From positions 248,626 to 312,625 of the forward strand of contig NZ_AXAJ01000005.1 of the NCBI RefSeq assembly GCF_000472445.1: DNA of 64,000 nucleotides, read 5' to 3'. Both the position numbers and the translations under genes were made by a program. This document shows, piece by piece, positions 1 to 8,721 of the stretch. The first letter of the stretch is position 1. Each line of letters begins with the position of its first letter. The notes beneath the pieces were generated by a model. That model did no database searches. It was not told the DNA's origin and was given only the letters and a program-made list of their open reading frames with translations. The stretch comes from Burkholderia sp. WSM2230 (lineage in GTDB: Bacteria; Pseudomonadota; Gammaproteobacteria; Burkholderiales; Burkholderiaceae).

Positions 1-91
1 CGGAAATCCCGGTACTAATCTAGCACGACCGCTAACCAGTACGTCGTATCGAAACGATCGAACGACGAAGGAAAACCCAACGGAGAGAGCC

Positions 92-859
92 ATGACCACG
101 ACACATACCACCGGCACCCGCGAGCAATGGCTGGCGGCACGCCTCGACCTGCTCGACGCCGAAAAAGAGTTGACGCGCCGCAGCGATGAACTGGCGCGAC
201 GCCGTCAGGAGTTGCCCTGGGTTCGCGTCGACAAGAGCTACCGGTTCGAGACCGAGGAGGGCAGTGCGTCGCTCGCCGATCTGTTTGCGGGACGCTCGCA
301 GCTGCTCGTCTATCACTTCATGTTCGGGCCGGACTACAAGGCGGGTTGTCCGTCGTGCTCGGCGATTGCGGATGGGTTCGACGGTTTTGCGGTGCATCTC
401 GCGAATCACGACGTGAGGCTGATGGCAATATCGCGGGCGCCCCTCGCGAAGCTGCAGGAATACAAGCGGCGCATGGGGTGGACGTTCCCGTGGGCTTCAT
501 CGGCGGGCAGCGACTTCAACTTCGACTTCAACATCTCGTTCACCGAAGCGCAGCAGCGCGAGGGCACCGTCGAATACAACTATCAGCGCGGGCGTCACGC
601 AATGGACGCGGTGCCGGCGCCCGAGCCCGTCGCGCAGTTCGCCGCGACCTGCGGGACGGACGCGTCCACCTACGCGCGGGACCGGCCAGGACTCAGCGCG
701 TTCGTGCTCGAGGACGGCGACGTGTACCACACATACTCCACCTATGCGCGTGGACTCGACGGTCTGTGGGGCATGTACCAGTGGCTCGACCGTGCGCCGA
801 AGGGGCGCAACGAGACGGGCATCTGGTGGCGCCGTCACGACGAATACGAAAAGCGCTGA
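92..859 (+). CDS. DUF899 family thioredoxin-like protein
   Basis: The 255-residue product matches the DUF899 family of thioredoxin-fold proteins in length and layout. An N-terminal helical region carries the LDAEKELTRRSDELARRRQELPWV stretch typical of the family (residues about 20-43), followed by a thioredoxin-like core with a CPSC motif near residue 88 and a conserved FNFDFN segment near residue 150. No signal peptide or membrane segment is visible, so the protein is probably cytosolic. A purine-rich ribosome site (GGAGAGAG) sits just before the ATG. The next gene, a DUF2182 membrane protein, starts 8 bases downstream, so the two are probably cotranscribed. The biochemical role of DUF899 is not established; a redox function is only suggested by the fold and the CxxC. 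Confidence 0.88.
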   Translation: MTTTHTTGTREQWLAARLDLLDAEKELTRRSDELARRRQELPWVRVDKSYRFETEEGSASLADLFAGRSQLLVYHFMFGPDYKAGCPSCSAIADGFDGFAVHLANHDVRLMAISRAPLAKLQEYKRRMGWTFPWASSAGSDFNFDFNISFTEAQQREGTVEYNYQRGRHAMDAVPAPEPVAQFAATCGTDASTYARDRPGLSAFVLEDGDVYHTYSTYARGLDGLWGMYQWLDRAPKGRNETGIWWRRHDEYEKR

Positions 860-867
860 GGCGTGTG

Positions 868-1713
868 ATGAATCTCGTTGGCGTTGGCGAATCCGGCAAG
901 CTCGCGAGCGCACGAACCGGCACGCGATTCGATGCTCGCAGCGCCGTTTTTTACGGCGTCTGCGGCGTGCTGTTCGCCAGCAGCGCCGGGGCGACCATCG
1001 CGGCGTGCCTGTCCATGTCGACGATGGGCGAGATGCCCATGCCCGGCGGCTGGACCATGTCGATGATGTGGCTGCCCATGTGCGGGAAGACGTGGCTTCG
1101 CGTTGCGGCGTCGTTCGTCGGCATGTGGATCGCGATGATGATTGCGATGATGCTGCCTTCGTTTGCGCCTGCGTTGTGGCGCTATGGCGAAGCGCTCCGT
1201 AGGGCAGGGCACACGCGAGTGGCCATGCTGAGATGGCTGGCCGGCCTCGGCTATTTCACCGTATGGGCCGCGTTGGGCGTGACCGTGTTCGCACTCGGCG
1301 CGGCTTTGGCAGGGCTCGAGATGCGGATGCCGGCGCTTTCGCGTGCGATACCCGTTTCTGGCGGCGCGGTCGTCCTCCTCGCCGGCACGTTGCAATTGTC
1401 CGCCTGGAAGGCGCATTATCTGCACTGCTGCCGGCGCGATCCGGAATGCGACCACGCAATCTTGCCGTCGCGTGCTGCTACTGCATTACGATATGGTTTG
1501 CGCCTCGGCCTCCACTGCTGCTATTGCTGCGCGGGCTTGACCGCGGTGCTCGTCGTGATGGGCGTGATGAATCCGCTTGCAATGGCTGTTGTAACGGCTG
1601 CCATTACGCTCGAACGTCTCGCGCCGCGCGGTCGGCTTGTCGCGCGGGGTGTTGGGTTTGCGATCGTCGGCATGGGCTTGTTGATGATTGTGCGAGCCGC
1701 CGCGCTCGTGTAA
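868..1713 (+). CDS. DUF2182 family multi-pass membrane protein
   Basis: A 281-residue very hydrophobic protein of the DUF2182 family, with about six to seven predicted membrane helices. It has the Met-rich motif typical of the family (MWIAMMIAMMLPSFAP, residues about 90-105) and a Cys-rich segment near its second half (HYLHCC and LHCCYCC), which could bind metal. I chose the ATG at 868 because it follows the DUF899 stop by 8 bases and begins the recognisable family sequence; the frame stays open further upstream but overlaps the DUF899 gene. DUF2182 proteins often sit beside DUF899 or DUF1326 genes, which fits here. The substrate or function is unknown; a metal-related role is my inference from the Met and Cys content. 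Confidence 0.87.
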   Translation: MNLVGVGESGKLASARTGTRFDARSAVFYGVCGVLFASSAGATIAACLSMSTMGEMPMPGGWTMSMMWLPMCGKTWLRVAASFVGMWIAMMIAMMLPSFAPALWRYGEALRRAGHTRVAMLRWLAGLGYFTVWAALGVTVFALGAALAGLEMRMPALSRAIPVSGGAVVLLAGTLQLSAWKAHYLHCCRRDPECDHAILPSRAATALRYGLRLGLHCCYCCAGLTAVLVVMGVMNPLAMAVVTAAITLERLAPRGRLVARGVGFAIVGMGLLMIVRAAALV

Positions 1714-1753
1714 AAGACTTCTTCGCAACGCTAAATAAAACAGAATCAGACCG

Positions 1754-2263
1754 ATGACCCGATATGTTGCTCTTCTGCGCGCGGTGAACGTTGGCGGCAC
1801 CGGCAAGCTTCCCATGGCGGAGTTGCGAAGCATGTGCGAGTCGCTCGGCTTCACGAATGTTCGCACGTACATTGCGAGCGGCAATGTGGTGTTCGACAGC
1901 AAGCTTGGCGAAGCTTCGGTAAAGAGCCGGCTTGAGGGTTGCCTCGAGCAATATGCGGGCAAGCCGGTGGGCGTCGCCGTACGCACCGGCACGGAACTCG
2001 CGCAAGTGCTGGAAGCGAATCCGTTCAAGTCCGCGGCCTCGAACCGGACGGTTGCGATTTTTCTCGACGCGCCCCCGCCTGCCGATGCACTGGCCCACGC
2101 CAGCGGCCAGCGGGACGAAGAAATGGCACTCGGCGCGCGCGAGATTTACGTCTACTACAACGAAGGAATGGCGGACACAAAACTCAAAATTTCCGCCGCG
2201 AAGACGGGAACCGCACGCAACATGAACACGGTCGCCAAGCTCGTTGAAATGGCGTGCGAGTAG
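1754..2263 (+). CDS. DUF1697 domain-containing protein
   Basis: The 169-residue product is a full-length DUF1697 protein: it starts with the family signature MTRYVALLRAVNVGGTGKLP, followed by LRSMCESLGF and the YIASGNVVF strand, and ends with the conserved TARNMNTVAKLVEMA segment. It is soluble, with no signal peptide. DUF1697 proteins are small alpha/beta proteins of unknown function found widely in bacteria. The gene lies 40 bases after the DUF2182 gene on the same strand and may be read through from it. It converges on the glycerol transporter operon, with a terminator for the other strand in between. Confidence 0.9.
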   Translation: MTRYVALLRAVNVGGTGKLPMAELRSMCESLGFTNVRTYIASGNVVFDSKLGEASVKSRLEGCLEQYAGKPVGVAVRTGTELAQVLEANPFKSAASNRTVAIFLDAPPPADALAHASGQRDEEMALGAREIYVYYNEGMADTKLKISAAKTGTARNMNTVAKLVEMACE

Positions 2264-2293
2264 CGCAGACGGCGTTTGCGCATCGGCGCGCAC

Positions 2294-2320
2294 AAAAAAG
2301 GCGGCACATCGCGTGCCGCC
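2294..2320 (-). terminator. Rho-independent terminator of the glp operon
   Basis: On the minus strand an 8-bp GC-rich perfect stem (GGCGGCAC pairing with GTGCCGCC, positions 2313-2320 and 2300-2307) with a 5-base loop is followed by six T residues (2299-2294). It lies 34 bases beyond the stop codon of the last glp gene, exactly where the operon should end. Confidence 0.92.
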
Positions 2321-2353
2321 GGTTCACATACTGCCAACTGCTGCGTCAGACGC

Positions 2354-4093
2354 TTAGCGCACCTTGCCCGCCTTCCACGCGGACAGCAACTGCTCATACT
2401 TGACCGTCTCGCCCTTCGGCTTTTCGTTGCCGAGCTTCTTCCACGGCGCGTGCTGATCGGACAACCACTTGGACGGATCGCTTTGCGCGTTCAGCTCCGG
2501 CGCGCAGACCTTCATGCCGGCACGCTGCAAGCGGGACAACACCTGGTCCATTTCCTTCGCGAGGTTATCCATCGCGGCCTGCGGAGTCTTTTCACCGGCG
2601 ACTGCAGTGCCGACGTTTTTCCACCAGAGCTGTGCCATCTTCGGATAGTCGGGCACGTTGTTGCCGGTCGGCGTCCAGGCGACGCGCGCGGGGCTGCGAT
2701 AGAACTCGATCAGACCACCGTACTTGTCGGCATTCTTCGTGAAGTAGTCGCTATGAATGTCGGAGTCCCGAATGAACGTGAGACCGACGATCGACTTTTT
2801 CAGCGACACGCTCTTTGACGTCACGAACTGCGCATACAGCCATGCGGCGGCGCGCTGATTGGCCGGCGTCGACTTGAAGAAGGTCCACGAGCCGACGTCC
2901 TGATAGCCGTTCTGCATGCCGTCCTTCCAGTATGCGCCGTGCGGCGAGGGCGCCATGCGCCACTTCGGTGTGCCGTCCGGATTCGTCACGTTGCCGGGCT
3001 TGAGCATCGACGCGGTGAACGCGGTGTACCAGAACACCTGCTGCGCGATTTTGCCTTGCGCAGGCACCGGGCCCGCTTCGCTGAACGTCATGCCGGAAGC
3101 TTCGGGCGGCGCATATTTTTTGAGCCAGTCGATGTATTTGGTGGTCGCGTACACGGCGGCCGGGCTGTTTGTGCCGCCGCCGCGCGACACCGACGCGCCC
3201 ACCGGATGACAGCCGTCCGGCGTGACGCGGATGCCCCATTCGTCCACCGGCAGGCCGTTCGGAATGCCCTTGTCGGCTTCGCCTGCCATTGAAAGCCATG
3301 CGTCCGTGAAGCGCCATCCTAACGACGGATCTTTCTTGCCGTAGTCCATGTGGCCGTACACTTTTTCGCCGTCGATGGTCTTCACGTCATTCGTAAAGAA
3401 TTCGGCGATGTCTTCGTACGCGGACCAGTTCACCGGCACGCCGAGTTCGTAGCCGTACTTCGCCTTGAACTTGTCCTGCAAGTCCTTGCGGGCGAACCAG
3501 TCCGCGCGGAACCAGTAGAGGTTGGCGAACTGCTGGTCGGGCAACTGGTAGAGCTTCTTGTCCGGCGCGGTCGTAAAGCTCGTGCCGATAAAGTCCTTCA
3601 GATCGAGGCCCGGGTTCGTGTATTCCTTGCCCTCGCCCGCCATGTAATCGGATAGCGGGATGATGACGCCATAGCGATAATGCGTGCCGATCAGATCGGA
3701 ATCGGAAATCCAGCCGTCGTAGATGCTTTGGCCCGATTGCATGGACGTCTGCAATTTCTCGACGACGTCGCCTTCCTGAATGATGTCGTGCTTCACCTGA
3801 ATGCCGGTGATTTCAGTGAACGCCTTCGCGAGCGTTTTCGATTCGTAGATGTGCGTGTCGATGGTTTCCGACACCACGTGAATTTCCTTCACGCCTTGCG
3901 ACTTGAGTTTGTTCGCAGTGTCGACGAACCATTTCATTTCGTCCATCTGCTGCTGCTTCGAAAGCGTGCTCGGCTGAAACTCGCTGTCGACCCATTTCTG
4001 CGCTTCAGGCACGCCCGCCATTGCCTGGTTCCCAAAGGCACCCGACACGATGCTTGCCACTGCGAGCGCGACGATCCGTCTCCTCTGTTGCAT
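2354..4093 (-). CDS. glpV: Glycerol ABC transporter, periplasmic substrate-binding protein
   Basis: A 579-residue extracellular solute-binding protein, longer than usual sugar binders and of the size of GlpV from the rhizobial glpSTPQUV glycerol transporter. A Sec signal peptide covers about the first 30 residues (RRRIVALAVASIVSGAFGNQAMA). The mature part contains typical binding-protein segments such as GWISDSDLIGTHYRYG and NGYQDVGSWTFFKS. I placed the start at the ATG that gives the signal peptide; the frame is open further upstream but runs into the preceding gene's region. It is the last gene of a minus-strand operon with two permeases, a DUF2160 protein and two ATPases, and the set and order identify it as the glycerol importer. 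Captures glycerol in the periplasm (family knowledge). Confidence 0.88.
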   Translation of the reverse strand: MQQRRRIVALAVASIVSGAFGNQAMAGVPEAQKWVDSEFQPSTLSKQQQMDEMKWFVDTANKLKSQGVKEIHVVSETIDTHIYESKTLAKAFTEITGIQVKHDIIQEGDVVEKLQTSMQSGQSIYDGWISDSDLIGTHYRYGVIIPLSDYMAGEGKEYTNPGLDLKDFIGTSFTTAPDKKLYQLPDQQFANLYWFRADWFARKDLQDKFKAKYGYELGVPVNWSAYEDIAEFFTNDVKTIDGEKVYGHMDYGKKDPSLGWRFTDAWLSMAGEADKGIPNGLPVDEWGIRVTPDGCHPVGASVSRGGGTNSPAAVYATTKYIDWLKKYAPPEASGMTFSEAGPVPAQGKIAQQVFWYTAFTASMLKPGNVTNPDGTPKWRMAPSPHGAYWKDGMQNGYQDVGSWTFFKSTPANQRAAAWLYAQFVTSKSVSLKKSIVGLTFIRDSDIHSDYFTKNADKYGGLIEFYRSPARVAWTPTGNNVPDYPKMAQLWWKNVGTAVAGEKTPQAAMDNLAKEMDQVLSRLQRAGMKVCAPELNAQSDPSKWLSDQHAPWKKLGNEKPKGETVKYEQLLSAWKAGKVR

Positions 4094-4194
4094 GGTCTTC
4101 TCCTGTGTCCTTCGTGCCCCTCCAATCTTTCCGGCGCCCGCCTGGGGCATCAGCGGAACCGGCAGTTGCGAGTGCTCATTGCGTGCGTCTGTTT

Positions 4195-4476
4195 TTAGCC
4201 TTTCCACATGATTGCGAGCAGAACCACTAGCGAGGCCACGAAGCCCGGCCACGAATTCGAGCCTTCGGCGCTGATGCCGATCCACGCGAGATTCACATAG
4301 GCGGCCGCGAGCAGGCCGATGAACAGGCGATCGCCGCGCGTCGTCGCAATAGGCAGAAAGCCTTTGCGTTCGTGCGTCGGCGAGCGCAGTTCCCACGCCG
4401 TCATGCCGGCCAGCATCACGACAATGCAGACGAAGAAGATCGCCACCTCGGGCGTCCAGTACATCCACGTGAACAT
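4195..4476 (-). CDS. glpU: DUF2160 small membrane protein of the glycerol transporter
   Basis: A 93-residue integral membrane protein with three hydrophobic segments (residues about 10-27, 50-68 and 77-91), matching DUF2160. This family sits between the permease and binding-protein genes of glpSTPQUV clusters (GlpU). The start codon overlaps the stop of glpQ by one base (TGATG), so translation is probably coupled. Its exact job in glycerol uptake is not established; its fixed position suggests an accessory subunit of the membrane complex. Confidence 0.83.
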   Translation of the reverse strand: MFTWMYWTPEVAIFFVCIVVMLAGMTAWELRSPTHERKGFLPIATTRGDRLFIGLLAAAYVNLAWIGISAEGSNSWPGFVASLVVLLAIMWKG

Positions 4477-5288
4477 CAGACTCTCCCCATCGCGAAGCCC
4501 TTCGCGATGTAGTTGCGCACGAAGTAGATCACCAGTGCGCCGGGGACGATGGTCAGCACGCCCGCCGCCGACAGCACGCCCCAGTCCATGCCCGCCGCCG
4601 ACACCGTGCGGGTCATGACCGCCGCAATCGGCTTCGCGTTGACGGAAGTCAGCGTGCGGGCGAGCAGCAGTTCGACCCAGCTGAACATGAAGCAGAAAAA
4701 CGCCGTGACGCCGACGCCCGACTTGATTAGCGGCAGAAAGATCTTCACGAAGAAAGCCGGGAACGTATAGCCGTCGATATACGCCGTTTCGTCGATTTCG
4801 CGCGACACGCCCGACATGAAGCCTTCGAGAATCCACACCGCAAGCGGCACATTGAACAGCATGTGCGCAAGCGCAACCGCGATATACGTGTCGGTCAAAC
4901 CGACGCTCGAATAGAGCTGGAAAAACGGCAGCAGGAACACGGCGGGCGGCGTCATCCGGTTGGTGAGCAGCCAGAAGAACATGTGCTTGTCGCCGAGAAA
5001 GCGATAGCGCGAGAACGCATAGGCGGCGGGCAGTGCGACGAGCACCGACATTACCGTGTTCATCAGCACGTAGATGATCGAGTTGATATAGCCCCAGTAC
5101 CAGGACGGGTCGGTGAAGATGATCTTGTAGTTCTCGAACGTCACGTGCTGCGGCAGCGTGGCGAACGTCGACATGGTTTCTTCGTTCGTGCGCAGCGAGA
5201 TCGACAACATCCAGTAAAGCGGAATCAGCGCGAACGCCATGTAGACGACGAGCACCAGCGTGCGCATCCAGCGGCGCTTATCCTGCAT
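4476..5288 (-). CDS. glpQ: Glycerol ABC transporter, permease subunit
   Basis: A 270-residue permease of the carbohydrate MalG type. It shows a first helix (residues about 9-27), an extracytoplasmic stretch, then five helices, with the EAA-loop motif that docks the ATPase (EGFMSGVSREIDETAYIDG, near residue 155). It pairs with the glpP permease, whose stop codon overlaps its start by 11 bases. Operon position and family match identify it as the second transmembrane subunit of the glycerol importer. Confidence 0.87.
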   Translation of the reverse strand: MQDKRRWMRTLVLVVYMAFALIPLYWMLSISLRTNEETMSTFATLPQHVTFENYKIIFTDPSWYWGYINSIIYVLMNTVMSVLVALPAAYAFSRYRFLGDKHMFFWLLTNRMTPPAVFLLPFFQLYSSVGLTDTYIAVALAHMLFNVPLAVWILEGFMSGVSREIDETAYIDGYTFPAFFVKIFLPLIKSGVGVTAFFCFMFSWVELLLARTLTSVNAKPIAAVMTRTVSAAGMDWGVLSAAGVLTIVPGALVIYFVRNYIAKGFAMGRV

Positions 5289-6174
5289 GTTCGTCTCCTT
5301 CCGCAGCGGGGCCGCCTTTGCCGACGCGGCTCATCCAGTTATAGAGAATGAAGCACAGCAGCAGAATGATGAGGAAGTAGATCAGCGAGAAAGCCGCGGC
5401 CGGGCCGAGGTCGAATTGGCCGACCGCTTTTTGCGTCAGGTACTGGCTCAGGAAGGTTGTCGAATCGCCGGGGCCGCCGCCAGTCAGCACGAACGGTTCG
5501 GTGTAGATCATGAAGCTGTCCATGAAACGCAGCAGCACGGCGATCATCAGCACGCCGCGCATCTTCGGCAATTCGATGTAGCGGAAGACCGCGAAGCGGC
5601 TCGCGCCGTCGATCTCGGCGGCCTGGTAGAACGCATCGGGAATCGCGCGCAAGCCTGCATAGCACAGCAGCGCGACGAGCGGTGTCCAGTGCCAGATGTC
5701 CATGACGAGCACGGTGACCCATGCGGCCGTAGGACTTGCCGTGTAGTTGTAGTCGAAGCCGAGGCTATTGAGCCAGTAACCGAGCAGGCCGATATCCGGG
5801 CGTCCGAAGATCTGCCAGATCGTGCCGACCACGTTCCATGGAATCAGCAAGGGCATGGCGAGCACGACGAGCGCCGCCGATGCGCGCCAGCCGGAAGCCG
5901 GCATGGAAAGCGCGAGGCCCACGCCTAGCGGAATCTCGAACAGCAGCACGCACGCGGAAAAAATGATCTGCCTGCCGAGCGCGCCGCGCAGATCGGGGTC
6001 GGTCATGATGTTGCGAAACCACTCGGTGCCGACAAACACATGCTGTGTCGGACTGATGATGTCCTGCACCGAATAGTTGACGACGGTCATGAGCGGCAGG
6101 ATCGCCGAAAACGCCACGCAGATGAACACGGGCACGACGAGGAGCCACGCTTTCTGATTGACGGGCTTGTTCAT
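5278..6174 (-). CDS. glpP: Glycerol ABC transporter, permease subunit
   Basis: A 298-residue permease of the MalF/UgpA type with six predicted helices; the first spans about residues 11-31. The EAA loop is visible as AIPDAFYQAAEIDGASRF near residue 200. I chose the ATG at 6174, which overlaps the stop of the upstream ATPase gene by four bases (ATGA), over more upstream in-frame starts that lie inside that gene. With glpQ it should form the membrane channel for glycerol. Confidence 0.87.
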   Translation of the reverse strand: MNKPVNQKAWLLVVPVFICVAFSAILPLMTVVNYSVQDIISPTQHVFVGTEWFRNIMTDPDLRGALGRQIIFSACVLLFEIPLGVGLALSMPASGWRASAALVVLAMPLLIPWNVVGTIWQIFGRPDIGLLGYWLNSLGFDYNYTASPTAAWVTVLVMDIWHWTPLVALLCYAGLRAIPDAFYQAAEIDGASRFAVFRYIELPKMRGVLMIAVLLRFMDSFMIYTEPFVLTGGGPGDSTTFLSQYLTQKAVGQFDLGPAAAFSLIYFLIILLLCFILYNWMSRVGKGGPAAEGDEHAG

Positions 6175-7295
6175 CGCGCGACCCCTTCGGAGATGCGTGT
6201 GCCGATTCTTTCGTCGTTGCAGAAGAACACCGTTTCGGGCGCGGCCACGCGCAGCCAGGCGGGTCCGTCGACCACGCGCAAATGCGGCTCGAGCTTCGCG
6301 TTGAATACGTGGCCGTCGCACTGCGCGGTAACGAGCTGATAGTTGCCGAGTTGCTGTGCGCGCAGAACCTCAACCTGCACGGCGCCCGCCTGGCGTTCGC
6401 TTGCGAGCCGCACGAATTCCGGACGAATGCCCAGTGTCAGCGCGCCGTTTGCATGCGCATGCGCATCTTTCAGCGTCGCGAGTGTGGCGGTGTCAAGCGT
6501 GAGGCGTTGCGAGCCGATTCGCACGCCTTCGGCATCCAGCTCGAGCGGACACAGATTCATGCCGGGGCTGCCGATGAAGTAGCCGACAAACGCATGATCC
6601 GGCCGCAGAAAAAGCGCGTCGGCGCCGCCCTTCTGAACAATGCGGCCGTTCGTCATGACCACGACTTCATCGGCGAAGGTGAGCGCCTCGACCTGATCGT
6701 GCGTGACGTAGATGAGCGTGAGCTTGAGTTGCTGATGGATCTTCTTTAACTGCCGGCGCAGCATCCATTTCATGGCCGGATCGATCACGGTCAGCGGTTC
6801 GTCGAACAGGATCGCCGCGACGTCCTGGCGCACGAGGCCGCGTCCAAGCGATATTTTCTGCTTTGCGTCCGCCGCGAGATTGCTGGCCTTGTGCGGAAGA
6901 TCGCGTGTCATATCGAGAATTTCGGCCACTTCATGCACACGCTTTCTCACTTCAGCGGCGGGCATCTTGCGGTTGCGCAGCGGAAACGCGAGGTTCTCGA
7001 ACACGGTCATCGTGTCGTAGATCACGGGGAACTGGAACACCTGGGCAATGTTGCGCTCGCGTGCGCTGAGCGCGGTCACGTCGCGCCCGTCGAACAGCAC
7101 CTTGCCCTCGGACGGTTTGACGAGACCGGATACGATATTCAGCAGCGTGGTCTTGCCGCAACCGGACGGCCCGAGCAGCGCATAGGCGCCGCCGTCTTCC
7201 CACACCATGCTCATGGGCTGCAGTGCATAGTCGTCGAGCGCCGCCGGGTTCGGTCGATACGCATGCGCGAGATTCTGGAATTCAATGCGCGCCAT
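6171..7295 (-). CDS. glpT: Glycerol ABC transporter, ATPase subunit with degenerate signature motif
   Basis: A 374-residue MalK/UgpC-type nucleotide-binding protein. Walker A is GPSGCGKTT, Walker B AAILFDEPL and the H-loop VTHDQVEAL; a regulatory beta-rich domain follows to the end. The ABC signature, normally LSGGQ, reads LAADAKQK here, so this subunit lacks the loop that contacts ATP bound on its partner. The neighbouring glpS has the opposite defect: an intact LSGGQ but no H-loop histidine. The start is the ATG giving the usual N-terminus (MARIEFQNLAHAY); the frame overlaps glpS by 14 bases. It should energise glycerol uptake as a heterodimer with GlpS. Confidence 0.87.
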   Translation of the reverse strand: MARIEFQNLAHAYRPNPAALDDYALQPMSMVWEDGGAYALLGPSGCGKTTLLNIVSGLVKPSEGKVLFDGRDVTALSARERNIAQVFQFPVIYDTMTVFENLAFPLRNRKMPAAEVRKRVHEVAEILDMTRDLPHKASNLAADAKQKISLGRGLVRQDVAAILFDEPLTVIDPAMKWMLRRQLKKIHQQLKLTLIYVTHDQVEALTFADEVVVMTNGRIVQKGGADALFLRPDHAFVGYFIGSPGMNLCPLELDAEGVRIGSQRLTLDTATLATLKDAHAHANGALTLGIRPEFVRLASERQAGAVQVEVLRAQQLGNYQLVTAQCDGHVFNAKLEPHLRVVDGPAWLRVAAPETVFFCNDERIGTRISEGVAR

Positions 7296-8376
7296 AAGCG
7301 GCCTCCGGGCTGGATACCAGCTTCGTATCCGCGCCGAACACAAACAGTTCGTCGGGGTCGACGAAAACGTCGAGTCGAGTGCCGAGTTCGATCTGATGCA
7401 CGCCCTGCAACTGCGCAACGAGGTCGATGCCGCCCGTCAGTGTATGCAGGTGCAGATAGGTTTCCGAGCCGCTCAGCTCGGCGAGTTCGAGCCGGCATGG
7501 AACCGCAACCGCATGCGGGGACTTCGCCTCGAGACGCAGGTGTCCTGGACGGATGCCGATGCGGCACGCGCCGTTTGCCGCGGTGCTGTTGCGCACCGGA
7601 ACGTCGATGCCGACCGGCAGACGTGCGGTGCCGTTTCCGGTCAGCTCGCTCGTCAGCATGTTCATGGGCGGATCGTTGAAGACGGCTGCGGCGTCCACGT
7701 TGACGGGCGCGTTGTAGACGTCGAGCGTGGGACCGAACTGCAGCACGCGGCCTTTATCCACGACCGCGGTGTGGCCGCCGAGCAGTAGCGCTTCGAGAGG
7801 CTCGGTGGTTGCGTACACCACGGTCGTCTTGCCGTCCGCGAAAAGCGTAGCCAGCTCCATGCGCAATTCCTCGCGCAGCTTGTAGTCGAGGTTCACGAGC
7901 GGTTCGTCGAGCAGTACGAGAGACGTGCGCTTGACGAGCGCACGCGCGAGCGCGCAGCGCTGCTGTTGACCACCCGACAGTTCGCTCGGCCGCCGCTCCA
8001 GCAGATGCTCGATGTGCAGTTTCGCCGCGACTTCGAGTACGCGCCGGCGGATTTCCGCGGAGTCGGTCTTCTGTAACTGGAGCGGCGAGGCGATGTTCTC
8101 GAAGACGGTCATCGCCGGGTAATTGATGAACTGCTGATAGACCATGGCCAGATTGCGCTGGCGCACGCTGACGCCTGTCACGTCCTGACCGTCGGCCAGC
8201 ACGCGGCCCGAATTGGGTTTGTCCAGCCCGGCCATGACACGCATAAGCGTAGTCTTGCCCGCCTGGGTCGGACCCAGCAGCACATTGATGGCGCCTGGGA
8301 CAAGACGCAAATCCACGCCGTACAGATACGGTTGCCCGCCGGAAACGACACTGACTTGCTCCAGTTCCAGGACCAA
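7282..8376 (-). CDS. glpS: Glycerol ABC transporter, ATPase subunit, TTG start
   Basis: A 364-residue MalK-type ATPase, first gene of the glycerol operon. Walker A reads GPTQAGKTT, the signature LSGGQQQR and Walker B LVLLDEPL, but the switch histidine is replaced (YATTEPLEA where VTHDQxEA is usual). I chose a TTG start at 8376 because an AAGGAG ribosome site lies six bases before it and the protein then begins directly with the family sequence VLELEQVSVVSGG; an ATG 25 codons upstream has no such site. Together with GlpT it would make an asymmetric ATPase pair with one complete catalytic site. Confidence 0.86.
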   Translation of the reverse strand: MVLELEQVSVVSGGQPYLYGVDLRLVPGAINVLLGPTQAGKTTLMRVMAGLDKPNSGRVLADGQDVTGVSVRQRNLAMVYQQFINYPAMTVFENIASPLQLQKTDSAEIRRRVLEVAAKLHIEHLLERRPSELSGGQQQRCALARALVKRTSLVLLDEPLVNLDYKLREELRMELATLFADGKTTVVYATTEPLEALLLGGHTAVVDKGRVLQFGPTLDVYNAPVNVDAAAVFNDPPMNMLTSELTGNGTARLPVGIDVPVRNSTAANGACRIGIRPGHLRLEAKSPHAVAVPCRLELAELSGSETYLHLHTLTGGIDLVAQLQGVHQIELGTRLDVFVDPDELFVFGADTKLVSSPEAAYGAH

Positions 8377-8721
8377 ATTGCTCTCCTTTCGGGCGCGCGG
8401 GACACCGTCCGCAAAGCCGGGGGCTTTACGGCGATATCGAATGGGTTGCACTTGGATTACACGCAGCAGACAGAATTTCCCTTTTGTTGGTTTGCGTTTA
8501 AATCGGGGTTAACCTTACGAAAGACGGAAATAGAGAACTTCGTCGACACGGGTTTCCGTAAGGGCTCGGGGCAAGACCGTTTGCTGTCGCGCCGATGCTC
8601 AACAATTGGGAAGGCGAAGCCGCCACCGAGTGGCCGAATTAACCTTTTGAGCGGCGTTTACGTAATAATCGCGGCACACGCGGTCGGATTCGATCCCTTC
8701 ACCATCAAAAATGCGTAGGTC
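8377..8721. other. Divergent intergenic region between glpS and the GGDEF/EAL gene
   Basis: About 345 bases with no convincing gene. It must contain the promoter of the glp operon (minus strand) and that of the c-di-GMP gene (plus strand). A possible plus-strand -10 (TAATAAT, near 8664) overlaps a TTACGTAA palindrome. I could not identify a clear -35 element or a GlpR operator. The part next to glpS contains the strong AAGGAG ribosome site of the TTG start. Confidence 0.4.
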
